Of a stretch of DNA of 64,000 nt, positions 8,730 through 17,277 are shown piece after piece. The notes below the pieces were generated by a model. It was given only the letters and a program-made list of their open reading frames with translations, was not told the DNA's origin and made no database searches. This stretch comes from MED-G105 sp050331095 (lineage in GTDB: Bacteria; Pseudomonadota; Alphaproteobacteria; Caulobacterales; Parvularculaceae). The stretch lies in the NCBI GenBank assembly GCA_050331095.1, contig JBHJHE010000008.1, positions 1-64,000 of the forward strand, in the 5' to 3' direction. Within the stretch, counting starts at the first letter, position 1; each line of letters starts with the position of its first letter. A program made the translations under genes and the position numbers.

Positions 8730-9353
8730 ATGGCGAACTACGTTCACGACGGCGACATGCCGGCGGAGTTGGATTTCGGCGCGTCCGTCGCGATCGCCAG
8801 CGAAACGATGGGCCTGCAGACGCACCGCGACCGCTTGTGCGTCGTTCAATTGTCGGCGGGCGACGGCGACGCCCACCTTGTGAAGCTGGCGCGGACCGCC
8901 GGCGGCGCGATCGCCGCGCCCAATCTCAAGCGGCTCCTTGAAGATCCCGGGGTTGAGAAGATCCTCCATTTCGCCCGGTTCGACGTGGCGGCGTTTCTCC
9001 ATTGGCTCGGCGCGGCGACGCGGCCCGTCTACTGCACCAAGATCGCCTCGAAGCTCGCGCGCACCTACACCGACCGCCACGGCCTGAAGGACCTCGCGCG
9101 GGAGCTCCTCGGCGTCGAAATGTCGAAACAACAGCAGTCTTCGGACTGGGGCGCGGACGTCCTCACCGACGCGCAGATCGATTACGCCGCCTCTGACGTC
9201 CTCTATTTGCACCAAATGCGCGAAAAACTCGACGAGATGCTCGCGCGCGAAGGCCGGCGGGCGCTGGCCCAGGCGTGTTTCGATTTTCTTCCCGCCAGAG
9301 CGGCCTTAGACGTCGCCGGCTGGCCCGAAATCGACATTTTCGCCCACTCCTGA
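8730..9353 (+). CDS. rnd: Ribonuclease D, short alphaproteobacterial form, altered first motif
   Basis: A 207-residue DEDDy 3'-5' exonuclease-fold protein, the short form without HRDC domains. The strongly conserved segments HRDRLCVVQLS, KILHFARFDVAAF, YCTKIASKLARTYTDRHGLKDL and YAASDVLYLH are present, giving motif II Asp and the motif III Tyr/Asp. Motif I, normally D-T-E, reads A23-S24-E25 (GCC AGC GAA), so the first metal-binding aspartate is missing. Whether it still degrades RNA is uncertain. An AAGGAG ribosome site precedes ATG 8730. Confidence 0.88.
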   Translation: MANYVHDGDMPAELDFGASVAIASETMGLQTHRDRLCVVQLSAGDGDAHLVKLARTAGGAIAAPNLKRLLEDPGVEKILHFARFDVAAFLHWLGAATRPVYCTKIASKLARTYTDRHGLKDLARELLGVEMSKQQQSSDWGADVLTDAQIDYAASDVLYLHQMREKLDEMLAREGRRALAQACFDFLPARAALDVAGWPEIDIFAHS

Positions 9354-9443
9354 GGCCGGCTGAGGCCGGCCCCATCGATCCGCGATCGCGCAACGAGCCC
9401 GCGGCGCGTGACGGTTTCGCGACGCGTCGCTACATACAGGGAC

Positions 9444-10280
9444 ATGATCGACCCGGCTTACGAGAACCTGACGTCGGACGGCCCCGCTGACGCGGGCGAG
9501 ACCGGGCGCGACCGGCTCGCCGGTCAGACGCCGCGCCGCCGCCTCACGGGCGAACAGGCCGCGGCGCGCTCGCGCATGGTGCGTCGCCTGCGCGTCGCCC
9601 TGCCGATCGTCGCGCTGGCGCTCGTCGCGTTCTTCCTCGCCAGCGCCGGCGATGACGGGCAACGCAACATCGACCTTAGCGACCTCGAGGAAGACGGCAT
9701 CGACGCCTCCGCGGAAGAGCTGCGCATGGCGAACCCTCGCTTCTCGGGCGTCGACGCGGACGGCGCGCCTTACGACATCACCGCCGATACGGCGACCCAG
9801 GCGCGCAGCGACGAAAAGCTCATCAATCTCGAACGCCCCAAAGCCGTGACCGTTGGCGACGCGAAGTCCTCGACCCTCACCGCTCGCGCCGGCGCCTATC
9901 GCTCGGACGAAAACACGCTGGTCTTGCGCGACGACGTCACGTACGCCCGCCAAGCGGGCGAGGACGGCTACGTTCTGCGGACGAGCGAGGCCACCTTCAC
10001 CGTGGACGAGGAGCGCGTCGTCAGCGCCCGCCCCGTCTCCGGCGAAGGGCCGCGGGGCAGCACCTTGCGCGCCGACAGCCTGCAGGCCGACAATCAGAGC
10101 GGCCGGGTGGTGCTCGAAGGAAACGTGCGGATGCGCATCTATCCGAAGACCGAAAAAGACGCTGAAAAAGACGTCGACGCCGCCAACGCGCCGGACGCGT
10201 GCGCCGCAGCGCCCACGGACGGCGGCCCGGCGCTGCGCGACGGCTGCGCAACGAGCGCGGAGGGAGACGCGAATGGTTGA
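9444..10280 (+). CDS. lptC: LPS export protein LptC
   Basis: A 278-residue bitopic inner-membrane protein. A cytoplasmic segment of about 45 residues is followed by one TM helix (VALPIVALALVAFFLA, about 46-62) and a periplasmic beta-jellyroll carrying MANPRFSGVDADGAPYDITA and ITADTATQARSDEKLINLERP, as in LptC. It takes lipopolysaccharide from the LptB2FG transporter and passes it to LptA. The C-terminal tail after LEGNVRMRIYP is unusually acidic and alanine-rich. The stop overlaps the lptA start by 8 bp, so translation is coupled. ATG 9444 is preferred to an upstream in-frame start at 9408. Confidence 0.87.
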   Translation: MIDPAYENLTSDGPADAGETGRDRLAGQTPRRRLTGEQAAARSRMVRRLRVALPIVALALVAFFLASAGDDGQRNIDLSDLEEDGIDASAEELRMANPRFSGVDADGAPYDITADTATQARSDEKLINLERPKAVTVGDAKSSTLTARAGAYRSDENTLVLRDDVTYARQAGEDGYVLRTSEATFTVDEERVVSARPVSGEGPRGSTLRADSLQADNQSGRVVLEGNVRMRIYPKTEKDAEKDVDAANAPDACAAAPTDGGPALRDGCATSAEGDANG

Positions 10281-10761
10281 CGCCAAGGCCGCGCGCCTCG
10301 CCCTCGTCTCGATCCTCGCGGCCGCGCCCGCCGCGGCGCAGCTCGCCCCGTCAAGCGACGCGCCCCTCGACATCACGAGCGAGCGTTTCGAGGGCGAGGA
10401 CAATCTCGCCGTCTCCACTTTCATCGGCGACGTACAGGTCGTTCAGGAAGCGGCCATTCTGACGTCGGACCGTCTTATTCTCGTTCGCGACGAGGCGGGG
10501 GACGTGACGACCATCACGGCGATTGGCGACGTGCGCTATTCGAACGGCGAAGAGGCGATCTCGGGCGACAAGGCCGTATACGAAGAAATTCCTCGTACGA
10601 TCGTCGTTACGGGAGAAGTCGTCGTTACGCAGGGCGAACAGGTGATGGCGGGCGAACGGCTCGTCTACTGGGTCGACACCGGCCGCGTGCGCATCGAAGC
10701 GCCGGAGGGCCGTCGCGTGCGCGGCGTTTTCCGCACCAAATCGCTGAACGCGGAATCATGA
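10273..10761 (+). CDS. lptA: LPS transport periplasmic protein LptA
   Basis: A 162-residue OstA/LptA-fold protein with a short signal peptide ending AAPAAAQ. The beta-jellyroll shows the repeating ITSERFEGEDN and FIGDVQVVQEAAILTSDRL, with GDVRYSNGEEAISGDKAVYEE and VVVTQGEQVMAGERLVY. Oligomers of this fold make the periplasmic LPS bridge from LptC to LptD. The ATG overlaps the 3' end of lptC, and lptB follows after 59 bp. At 162 residues it is close to the usual family length. Confidence 0.9.
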   Translation: MVDAKAARLALVSILAAAPAAAQLAPSSDAPLDITSERFEGEDNLAVSTFIGDVQVVQEAAILTSDRLILVRDEAGDVTTITAIGDVRYSNGEEAISGDKAVYEEIPRTIVVTGEVVVTQGEQVMAGERLVYWVDTGRVRIEAPEGRRVRGVFRTKSLNAES

Positions 10762-10820
10762 CGCGCGCCGCGCCTCGATTTATGGAACGTTAAAGCGCGG
10801 CGCCGCTAGATGGAGGCGAC

Positions 10821-11624
10821 ATGACAACGCCGAACACGCAAACGGACGCGACGGACGCGGACGCGGCGTCGTCTCCCGCCGTACGCGCGGTGGTCGACGG
10901 CGGCGGCGGCCTTTTTGCGGAGAACCTGGCGAAAAGCTTCAAGCGTCGGCCCGTCGTGCGCGACGTCTCCATGGGCGTGCGCCGCGGCGAGGTCGTCGGC
11001 CTTCTCGGCCCCAACGGCGCCGGCAAGACGACGTGTTTCTACATGATCACGGGGCTCATCCCCGCCGACGCCGGCGCGATCCATATCGACGGCCACGACG
11101 CGACGCGCCTGCCGATGTACCAGCGCGCGCGCCTCGGCGTCGGCTATCTGCCGCAGGAGGCTTCGATCTTCCGGGGACTGACGGTAGAGCAGAACCTGCG
11201 CGCCGTCGTCGAACTCGTCGAGCGCGACAAGGACCGCCAGCAAACGCTGATCGACGATCTGCTGGCGGAGTTTCACATTGAGCACATCCGCTCCGCCCCG
11301 GCGCTGGCGCTCTCCGGCGGCGAGCGGCGGCGCGTCGAAATCGCGCGGGCCCTCGCCACCGGACCGGCTTTCATGCTCCTCGACGAGCCCTTCGCCGGCA
11401 TCGACCCGCTCGCCATCGCCGACATCCGCGAGCTTGTGATGCACCTGAAAGACCGCGGCCTCGGCGTCCTCATCACCGACCACAATGTCCGCGAGACCCT
11501 CGACATCATCGACCGGGCGTACATCATTCATGAAGGTCAGGTGCTTATCGAAGGCGCGCCGAACGACATTGTCGGCGACGAGGACGTGCGCCGCGTTTAC
11601 CTTGGCGAACGATTTCAGCTTTAG
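10821..11624 (+). CDS. lptB: LPS export ABC transporter ATPase LptB
   Basis: A 267-residue ABC ATPase that powers extraction of LPS from the inner membrane with LptF/LptG (not in this window). Walker A GPNGAGKT is at residues 63-70, the Q-loop GYLPQEASIFRGLTVEQN near 110-125, the signature LSGGERRRVEIARAL near 165-180, Walker B FMLLDEPFAGIDP after it, and the H-loop ITDHNVRETL. The N-terminal 30 residues are low-complexity and extend beyond typical LptB. A GGAGG ribosome site precedes ATG 10821. The order lptC-lptA-lptB-rpoN is standard in alphaproteobacteria. Confidence 0.95.
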   Translation: MTTPNTQTDATDADAASSPAVRAVVDGGGGLFAENLAKSFKRRPVVRDVSMGVRRGEVVGLLGPNGAGKTTCFYMITGLIPADAGAIHIDGHDATRLPMYQRARLGVGYLPQEASIFRGLTVEQNLRAVVELVERDKDRQQTLIDDLLAEFHIEHIRSAPALALSGGERRRVEIARALATGPAFMLLDEPFAGIDPLAIADIRELVMHLKDRGLGVLITDHNVRETLDIIDRAYIIHEGQVLIEGAPNDIVGDEDVRRVYLGERFQL

Positions 11625-11683
11625 AACGACGCCTGGCGCGCATAACCGTCCGCGCGTCGGCATGACGAGGGGACCGGGGCGTC

Positions 11684-13201
11684 GTGGCGTTAGCTCCAAG
11701 GCTCGAACTTCGACAGTCGCAACAGCTCGTCATGACGCCGCAATTGCAGCAGGCGATCAAGCTGCTGCAATTATCGAATCTCGAGCTTTCCGAGTATGTC
11801 GAACAGCAGCTTGAGGAGAACCCGTTCCTCGAGCGCGCCTCCGACGACGCCGACGCCGACGCCGGCGCGGAGGGCGGCGAGGCGCGAGAGGCCGGCGGCG
11901 AGGACGCCGTCGCGGCGATCGACCTCACCCGCGCCGATACGATGGAGAAGGCGAGCGAGGCGCTCGACCGCGCCTACGACGAGCCGGAGGACCTGAGCGC
12001 GCGCCAGGCCGAGGCGGGCGTTGAGGCGTATAAGGATAATGAGTGGGCGAGCGCAGGCTCCGGCAAGGGCGGCTTCGACGACGACCGCGAATTCGGCGAA
12101 ACGCTGCGCCAGGACAAATCCCTGCGCGACCATCTGACCGAACAGCTTCAGGTCGCGACCAAGAGCCCGGAGCTGCTCTTCATCGGCGCCTACATCATCG
12201 ATTTCATCGACGAGGCCGGGTATCTGCGCGAACCGATTAGTCAAATTGCGGAGCGTCTCGGGGCGAACGTCGCTCGCGTCGAAGAAACGCTCGCCCTTAT
12301 TCACGCCTTTGAGCCGAGCGGCGTCGGGGCCCGCGACCTCAAGGAATGCATGCGCCTTCAATTGAAAGAGCGCAATCGCCTCGACCCGGCGATGGACGCC
12401 TTCATCGAAAACATCGAGCTTCTGGCGAAAGGCGATCTCAAGGGTCTGATGAAAGAGACGCAGGCGGATGAAGAGGACGTACGCGACATGATCGCCGAGG
12501 TCCGCTCGCTGACGCCGAAGCCGGGCCTCGCCTACGGCGCGGATCCCGTCCAGATCGTCACGCCCGACGTCTACATCCGAAAGGCGCCCGACGGCGGCTG
12601 GAAAATCGAGCTCAACAGCGACACCCTGCCGAAGGTCCTCGTCAATCAGACCTATTTCGCCAAGGTCTCGAAGACGCGTCAAACCAACGACGACGCGACG
12701 TTCGTGCAGGAACAGTTCGCCAACGCCAACTGGCTGACGAAGAGCCTCGACCAACGGGCGCGGACGATCCTCAAAGTGGCGAGCGAAATCGTCCGGCAAC
12801 AGGACGGGTTCCTCGAATACGGCGTCAGAAGCCTGCGGCCGTTGAACCTCAAAGTCGTCGCCGACGCGCTCTCGATGCACGAATCGACCGTCTCGCGCGT
12901 CACCTCCAACAAATACGTGGCGACGCCGCGCGGCATCTTCGAACTGAAGTACTTCTTCACCGCGTCGATCGCGTCGACAGGCGGCGGCGAGGCGCATTCG
13001 GCCGAAGCGGTGCGCTACCGCATCCGCGAACTGATCGACGGCGAAGCGGCGAACGCCGTTCTCTCCGATGACAGGATCGTCGAGCTCCTCTCCGGCGAAG
13101 GCGTGGACATCGCGCGGCGCACGGTCGCGAAGTACCGCGAAACGATGGGCATTCCGTCGTCGGTGCAACGCCGCCGCGACGCGATGCGCGCCGCGATCTG
13201 A
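11684..13201 (+). CDS. rpoN: RNA polymerase sigma-54 factor RpoN
   Basis: A 505-residue sigma factor for -24/-12 promoters that needs enhancer-binding activators. Region I is glutamine-rich (LRQSQQLVMTPQLQQAIKLLQLSNLEL), region II is acidic (about residues 45-110), and region III carries the core-binding and HTH domains with LKVVADALSMHESTVSRVTSNKY. The RpoN box ARRTVAKYRE lies near the C-terminus. A GTG start at 11684 follows a purine-rich stretch (GAGGGGACC). Its neighbours, the hibernation factor and ptsN, are the usual rpoN operon partners. Confidence 0.95.
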   Translation: MALAPRLELRQSQQLVMTPQLQQAIKLLQLSNLELSEYVEQQLEENPFLERASDDADADAGAEGGEAREAGGEDAVAAIDLTRADTMEKASEALDRAYDEPEDLSARQAEAGVEAYKDNEWASAGSGKGGFDDDREFGETLRQDKSLRDHLTEQLQVATKSPELLFIGAYIIDFIDEAGYLREPISQIAERLGANVARVEETLALIHAFEPSGVGARDLKECMRLQLKERNRLDPAMDAFIENIELLAKGDLKGLMKETQADEEDVRDMIAEVRSLTPKPGLAYGADPVQIVTPDVYIRKAPDGGWKIELNSDTLPKVLVNQTYFAKVSKTRQTNDDATFVQEQFANANWLTKSLDQRARTILKVASEIVRQQDGFLEYGVRSLRPLNLKVVADALSMHESTVSRVTSNKYVATPRGIFELKYFFTASIASTGGGEAHSAEAVRYRIRELIDGEAANAVLSDDRIVELLSGEGVDIARRTVAKYRETMGIPSSVQRRRDAMRAAI

Positions 13202-13357
13202 CGACCCTCGTCCGGCGCCTTGCGGCCGAGCGCTCGCGGCGCCGGAAGTCTTGGACAGGTTCGCGCAGGCGTTGTTAGGCTTGGCGATTGCGCGCCGGCG
13301 CTGCGGCGAACGTCGAACCATAACGCCCGGCCGCCCACGTACGACGACGGAGACGGC

Positions 13358-13927
13358 ATGGACATCCAAATCAGCGGCAAGAACATCGATCTTGGCCAGG
13401 CCCTGCAGGACTATGTGTCGCAGAAGCTCGAGGACGGCGTCCGAAAGTACTTCGACCGCGGGGCCGACGCCGTCGTCACGTTTAGCCGCGAACGACACCA
13501 GGTCGGGTGCGAGATGACGACCCACCTCGATTCCGGCGTCTTCCTCGCCGCACACGACGAGGCGGGAGACGCCTACGGGGCGTTCGACGGCGCCATGGCG
13601 AAGCTCGAAAAGCGCGTGCGCCGCTACAAGCGCCGCCTCAAGGACCACCACGCCAACGGCAAGGCCGCCGCGGCCGACGCCGCGCTCTACCTCCTGGCGC
13701 CTTTCAACGAGGAGGAGGACGAGGACGCCGAGGCGTCCGGGCTGGAGCCCATGGTCGTCGCGGAAAGCCAGACCAAGCTGCAGGCGCTGACGGTCGGCGA
13801 GGCGGTGATGCAGCTCGACCTCGGCGATTGCCCCGCCGTCGTCTTCAAGAACGCGGGCCACGGGCGGCTAAACGTTGTCTACCGGCGCCGCGACGGCCAT
13901 ATCGGTTGGATCGACCCGACGGCGTAA
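13358..13927 (+). CDS. hpf: Ribosome hibernation-promoting factor, long form
   Basis: A 189-residue protein with an N-terminal S30AE domain (MDIQISGKNIDLGQALQDYV to about residue 100) that sits in the tRNA channel of the 30S subunit. An acidic linker NEEEDEDAEASG is followed by the C-terminal dimerisation domain (VVAESQTKLQALTVGEAVMQLDL to GHIGWIDP) typical of long HPF, which forms 100S dimers in stationary phase. ATG 13358 is chosen because homology starts there; the frame is open upstream. It lies downstream of rpoN. Confidence 0.92.
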   Translation: MDIQISGKNIDLGQALQDYVSQKLEDGVRKYFDRGADAVVTFSRERHQVGCEMTTHLDSGVFLAAHDEAGDAYGAFDGAMAKLEKRVRRYKRRLKDHHANGKAAAADAALYLLAPFNEEEDEDAEASGLEPMVVAESQTKLQALTVGEAVMQLDLGDCPAVVFKNAGHGRLNVVYRRRDGHIGWIDPTA

Positions 13928-14076
13928 GCGATTTATTCGCCTTAAACGCAGACCTTGCGATTTCGGCGTAGCGTCGTAAACGCGTGGTTCGGGCGGGCGG
14001 CGAACGCCTCGGCGGCTCCGCCGTCGCGGCCCGATCGTCGCGCGGTCAGTCGCGTAAACTAGGGCTTGTGACAGCC

Positions 14077-14541
14077 ATGGGCATTGAAGCCATTCTGTCG
14101 CCGCAGGGCGTCATCCCCCGATTGCGAGCTCACTGTAAGCGCGAGGCCATCGCCATGCTGGCCGAGCGCGCCGCCGACGTTGTCGGCATGCCGGCGACGA
14201 CCATCGAAGAAGCCCTCATGAGCCGCGAACAGCTTGGCTCCACGGGCGTCGGCCAGGGCGTGGCCATCCCCCACGGCAAGATCGAGGGTCTTGGCGAGAT
14301 CGCCGGCGTCTTCGCTCGCCTCGACCCGCCCCTCGATTTCGAGGCCCTCGACGACGAACCTGTGGACCTGATCTTTCTCCTGCTCGCGCCGGCGGACGCC
14401 ACGGCCGCCCATCTGAAGGCGCTCGCCAAGGTCTCGCGTTTGATGCGCGACGCCGGCGTGCGCGAGGCTTTGCGCGGAGCGGAGACGGGCGAGGCGCTGT
14501 TCGCGATCGCCACCAGCGCCGAGCGTCCTGACGCCGCCTGA
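14077..14541 (+). CDS. ptsN: PTS IIA-like nitrogen regulatory protein PtsN (EIIA-Ntr)
   Basis: A 154-residue protein of the nitrogen-PTS phosphorelay. The phosphorylatable histidine is His66 in the motif GVGQGVAIPHGKI, and the mannitol-type EIIA fold continues with PVDLIFLLLAPADATAAHLKALA. It receives phosphate from NPr and controls targets such as potassium transport and stringent-response proteins. It sits downstream of rpoN and hpf, as usual. A GTG three codons upstream (14068) is an alternative start. Confidence 0.93.
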   Translation: MGIEAILSPQGVIPRLRAHCKREAIAMLAERAADVVGMPATTIEEALMSREQLGSTGVGQGVAIPHGKIEGLGEIAGVFARLDPPLDFEALDDEPVDLIFLLLAPADATAAHLKALAKVSRLMRDAGVREALRGAETGEALFAIATSAERPDAA

Positions 14542-14547
14542 CTGGCG

Positions 14548-14572
14548 GCCTCGCCTCGCCTCGCCTCGCCTC
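14548..14572. repeat. Pentanucleotide tandem repeat (GCCTC)5
   Basis: Five perfect copies of GCCTC begin 7 bp after the ptsN stop codon and lie 121 bp before the next start codon. A short repeat of this kind can expand or contract by slippage; here it is outside coding sequence. Confidence 0.9.
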
Positions 14573-14692
14573 TCGTATTCGTCGGCGCCGTCGCGCGCGG
14601 CAAATCTCTTGCGAAACGCCTGACGACCGGCCGCGCGCCGCCCGCCGACAAGGGCTTGCGCCGGCCGACCGTAGCAAGGCGAGACGCTTCAT

Positions 14693-16279
14693 ATGGCCGA
14701 ACCGTCCGATTTCGGGATCGCCGCGCCGGCTTGGCGCCGGCCCGCGCCGCGCGCGCGACGCTTAACGATGACCCTGTACGGCTGGCGGGATCCGGGCTCG
14801 GCGTTCGCCCTCGCGCTGCTTGGCGCAGCGCCGTTTCTGGCCGCAGCCGCGTTCGCTCCGGCGCCCCTCGCGGCCGCGCCCGCCGTCGACCTCATCGCGC
14901 CGATCGCCGACGCGCGCGCCGCGACGCGCGGCGCGGCCGGCGCCGCCCCGCGCGAGGCCGCGCCCTTCTACATGCTGCTCCTGTCGATCGCCGACCGTTT
15001 CGCCGACGCGCCGGGGCGCATTCACCTCATCGCCAAGGCGCTCTGCGCCCTCCTCGGCGCGGCGCCGCTCGCCTATTTTTGCGCTGCGCGCTTTCCGACG
15101 ATCCAGGGCGTTGTCCTGACGGCGGCCGTTGCGGCCTACGTCGTGGCGCCGTTCGCGGGTCCGGCGGAAATGGCGCTCTCTCTCTTTCTCGCGCTCGCCG
15201 TCGCGCTCGTCTGCGCGCCGGCGGACCCGAGCCGCGACCGCGCGCGTTTCGAAGGGCTCATCGCCGGCGGCCTCCTGATCGGTCTGTGGACGTTCAATCC
15301 GGCGTTCGCGCTCGCGGGGTTCATCGCCCTCTCAGCCTGTCCGTTCCTGACGGGCCCCACCGGGCTCGACCGCTACGCCGCCGCCGTCGTCGGCGCGGCC
15401 GCGGTCGCTTTCGTCGCGGAAGGCGTCGCTCCGGGCCTCAACGCCGCGCGCGCGGCCGTCGCCACCGGGGCGCTCGCCGCCGGCCGCGAGGCCGCGGCGC
15501 ACGATATCGGCGCCTGGGGCGTCGCCGGCGTCGCCGTCTCCTCGCTCGCCGTCATCGGCGCCTCGGCGATCTTCGGCGGGCGCGCCTACGGCCGCGGCTG
15601 GCTCGCCGGCGCCGGCTTCCTATTCCTCGCCGTCGCCGCGGCGCGCCTTGCGGGCGCGGAGACGACGCCGCTTTTCCCGCTCGCCGCCGCGATGGCCTGT
15701 TTGTCCGTACACTCGCCCTTCTACGACGGCGTCTTCCGCGACCATGACCGCGCATCGATCGCCGTAGCCGCAAGCGTCGCGGCGCTGACCGTTTTCTGGA
15801 CCGCGGCGATCTCCGTCGACGCCGCAGGACGCCTCGCGCTGCAAGCCCGCCTCGCCAAGGCCCAGGACGCCTCCGCCGCGACGTTCGCCCTCGTGCGTGC
15901 GCCGACCCGGGCCCCGCGGCTCGCCGAACGCCGCATCGCCGGACCCGACGACGCGGCGGCGCTGATGGAGGCGACGCTCGAAGCGCGCCGGCTCGCCGCC
16001 GACGGTTTCGGCGTCGCGATCCTGACGGGCGCAGATACGGCCTGCGTCGTCGCCGAGCGACGCGCCTGCAAGGCCAACGGCCGCGCGGCGGCCGACGACG
16101 CGAAGGTGGTCTTCGTGCCCCGCGCCGATCTCGATCCCCGGTCGGCGGCGGTGAAGGACCAGTCCGAGGCGCTTCTCTACACCCGCTTCAAGCTCGCCGC
16201 GCGCACAGGCTTCTGGGAGGTGTGGGTGCGCCAGGGCGTCGCCCTGCCGGCGATCTTCGCCGACGCGTCGGACGCCTGA
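14693..16279 (+). CDS. Uncharacterised polytopic membrane protein
   Basis: A 528-residue, alanine-rich protein with about ten hydrophobic segments between residues 45 and 375 and a soluble C-terminal domain of about 150 residues. The topology, with a short periplasmic loop after TM1 carrying acidic residues (DLIAPIADARA), recalls ArnT-like family 39 glycosyltransferases, but I see no diagnostic motif. The C-terminal region contains ILTGADTACVVAERRACKANG and ends near a KLAARTGFWEVWVRQGVALP segment. The start could also be ATG 14768. It lies between ptsN and the convergent cysQ gene. Function is not assigned. Confidence 0.7.
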   Translation: MAEPSDFGIAAPAWRRPAPRARRLTMTLYGWRDPGSAFALALLGAAPFLAAAAFAPAPLAAAPAVDLIAPIADARAATRGAAGAAPREAAPFYMLLLSIADRFADAPGRIHLIAKALCALLGAAPLAYFCAARFPTIQGVVLTAAVAAYVVAPFAGPAEMALSLFLALAVALVCAPADPSRDRARFEGLIAGGLLIGLWTFNPAFALAGFIALSACPFLTGPTGLDRYAAAVVGAAAVAFVAEGVAPGLNAARAAVATGALAAGREAAAHDIGAWGVAGVAVSSLAVIGASAIFGGRAYGRGWLAGAGFLFLAVAAARLAGAETTPLFPLAAAMACLSVHSPFYDGVFRDHDRASIAVAASVAALTVFWTAAISVDAAGRLALQARLAKAQDASAATFALVRAPTRAPRLAERRIAGPDDAAALMEATLEARRLAADGFGVAILTGADTACVVAERRACKANGRAAADDAKVVFVPRADLDPRSAAVKDQSEALLYTRFKLAARTGFWEVWVRQGVALPAIFADASDA

Positions 16280-16286
16280 CGAACCG

Positions 16287-17099
16287 TCAACGCGCGCCCC
16301 AGGCGATGAAATGCGGGTTGTCGTAGCCCCGCGCCTTCTTTCCGTAGCGCAACGGCGCTTCTTCGCCGAAGACGTCGACCCGCCCGCCGGCGGCCTCGAG
16401 CACCGCCTGGCCGGCGGCGGTGTCCCACTCCATGGTCCGCCCAAGACGCGGATAGACGTCGGCGAGCCCCTCCGCGATCAGACAAAACTTCAGCGCCGAG
16501 CCGGCGGCGGCGAAGTCTGTCACGTTGAGCGTTTCGAGGAAGGCGTCGGTCTCCGGCGAGCGGTGGCTGCGGCTTGCGACGGCGACGAGACCGTCGGCCG
16601 GCGCCGGGCGCGCCTTGATCGGCGAGCGCGTCGGCGCGAGCTCCGCATACGCCACGTCCGCGCCGCCTTTGGGCGCCGCCACCAGGAAGGCTCCCTCCGG
16701 ACCGCCGAGATAAAGCTTACCTATCGCGGGGGCGTAGACGACGCCGAGGCGCGGCGCGCCACCCCGGGCGAGGGCGATGTTCACGGTGAACTCGCCCGTT
16801 TGGTTAATGAACTCCTTCGTGCCGTCGAGCGGGTCGACGAGAAAGAACTCCTCGCCAAGGTCCGGCGTTTCGCCCGCGGCGGCCGCCTCTTCGGCGAGGG
16901 CGGGCGTCTTCGGCGCGACGTCGCTGAGCCCGGCGAGAATGATTTCCTCCCCCAGACGATCGGCCTCCGTCACCGGCGAGGCGTCCTCCTTCATCGCGAC
17001 GTCCACCGGCGCGCCGTAAATTCTTAACGCTTCGCGGCCAGCCTTGAGGGCGAGATCCGCCATCGCGTCCAACAGTTCCCTACCGGAATGATCCGTCAT
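16287..17099 (-). CDS. cysQ: 3'(2'),5'-bisphosphate nucleotidase CysQ
   Basis: A 270-residue member of the lithium-sensitive inositol monophosphatase superfamily that hydrolyses 3'-phosphoadenosine 5'-phosphate from sulfate assimilation. Metal-binding motifs are SPVTEADRLGEEII, the DPLDGTKEFINQTGEFTVNIAL loop (CysQ-specific form of DPxDGT) and the C-terminal EWDTAAGQAVLEAAGG. Length and motif spacing are normal. It is transcribed divergently from the sugar-phosphate transferase gene at 17278 and convergently with the membrane protein gene before it. Confidence 0.93.
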   Translation of the reverse strand: MTDHSGRELLDAMADLALKAGREALRIYGAPVDVAMKEDASPVTEADRLGEEIILAGLSDVAPKTPALAEEAAAAGETPDLGEEFFLVDPLDGTKEFINQTGEFTVNIALARGGAPRLGVVYAPAIGKLYLGGPEGAFLVAAPKGGADVAYAELAPTRSPIKARPAPADGLVAVASRSHRSPETDAFLETLNVTDFAAAGSALKFCLIAEGLADVYPRLGRTMEWDTAAGQAVLEAAGGRVDVFGEEAPLRYGKKARGYDNPHFIAWGAR

Positions 17100-17277
17100 G
17101 CTTCATGCTCCTTCCGCCGCGGCGCGGCCTGTCGCTCCGCGCTCTGCGGCGTCGATGGAGCCGGAAACTACGCGAGCGCGCAGCGGAAAGCCGTTCACAT
17201 TAACTATCGGCTCGGTTACAGAATGTTCGCACGCTAGATGGTACGCGCGCTCTTAGCATGGCGACCGCGAGCATCCG

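Noticed and set aside
11771..13861. A 696-codon minus-strand frame across rpoN and hpf
   Set aside because: Both sense genes are certain; the antisense product has no recognisable domain.
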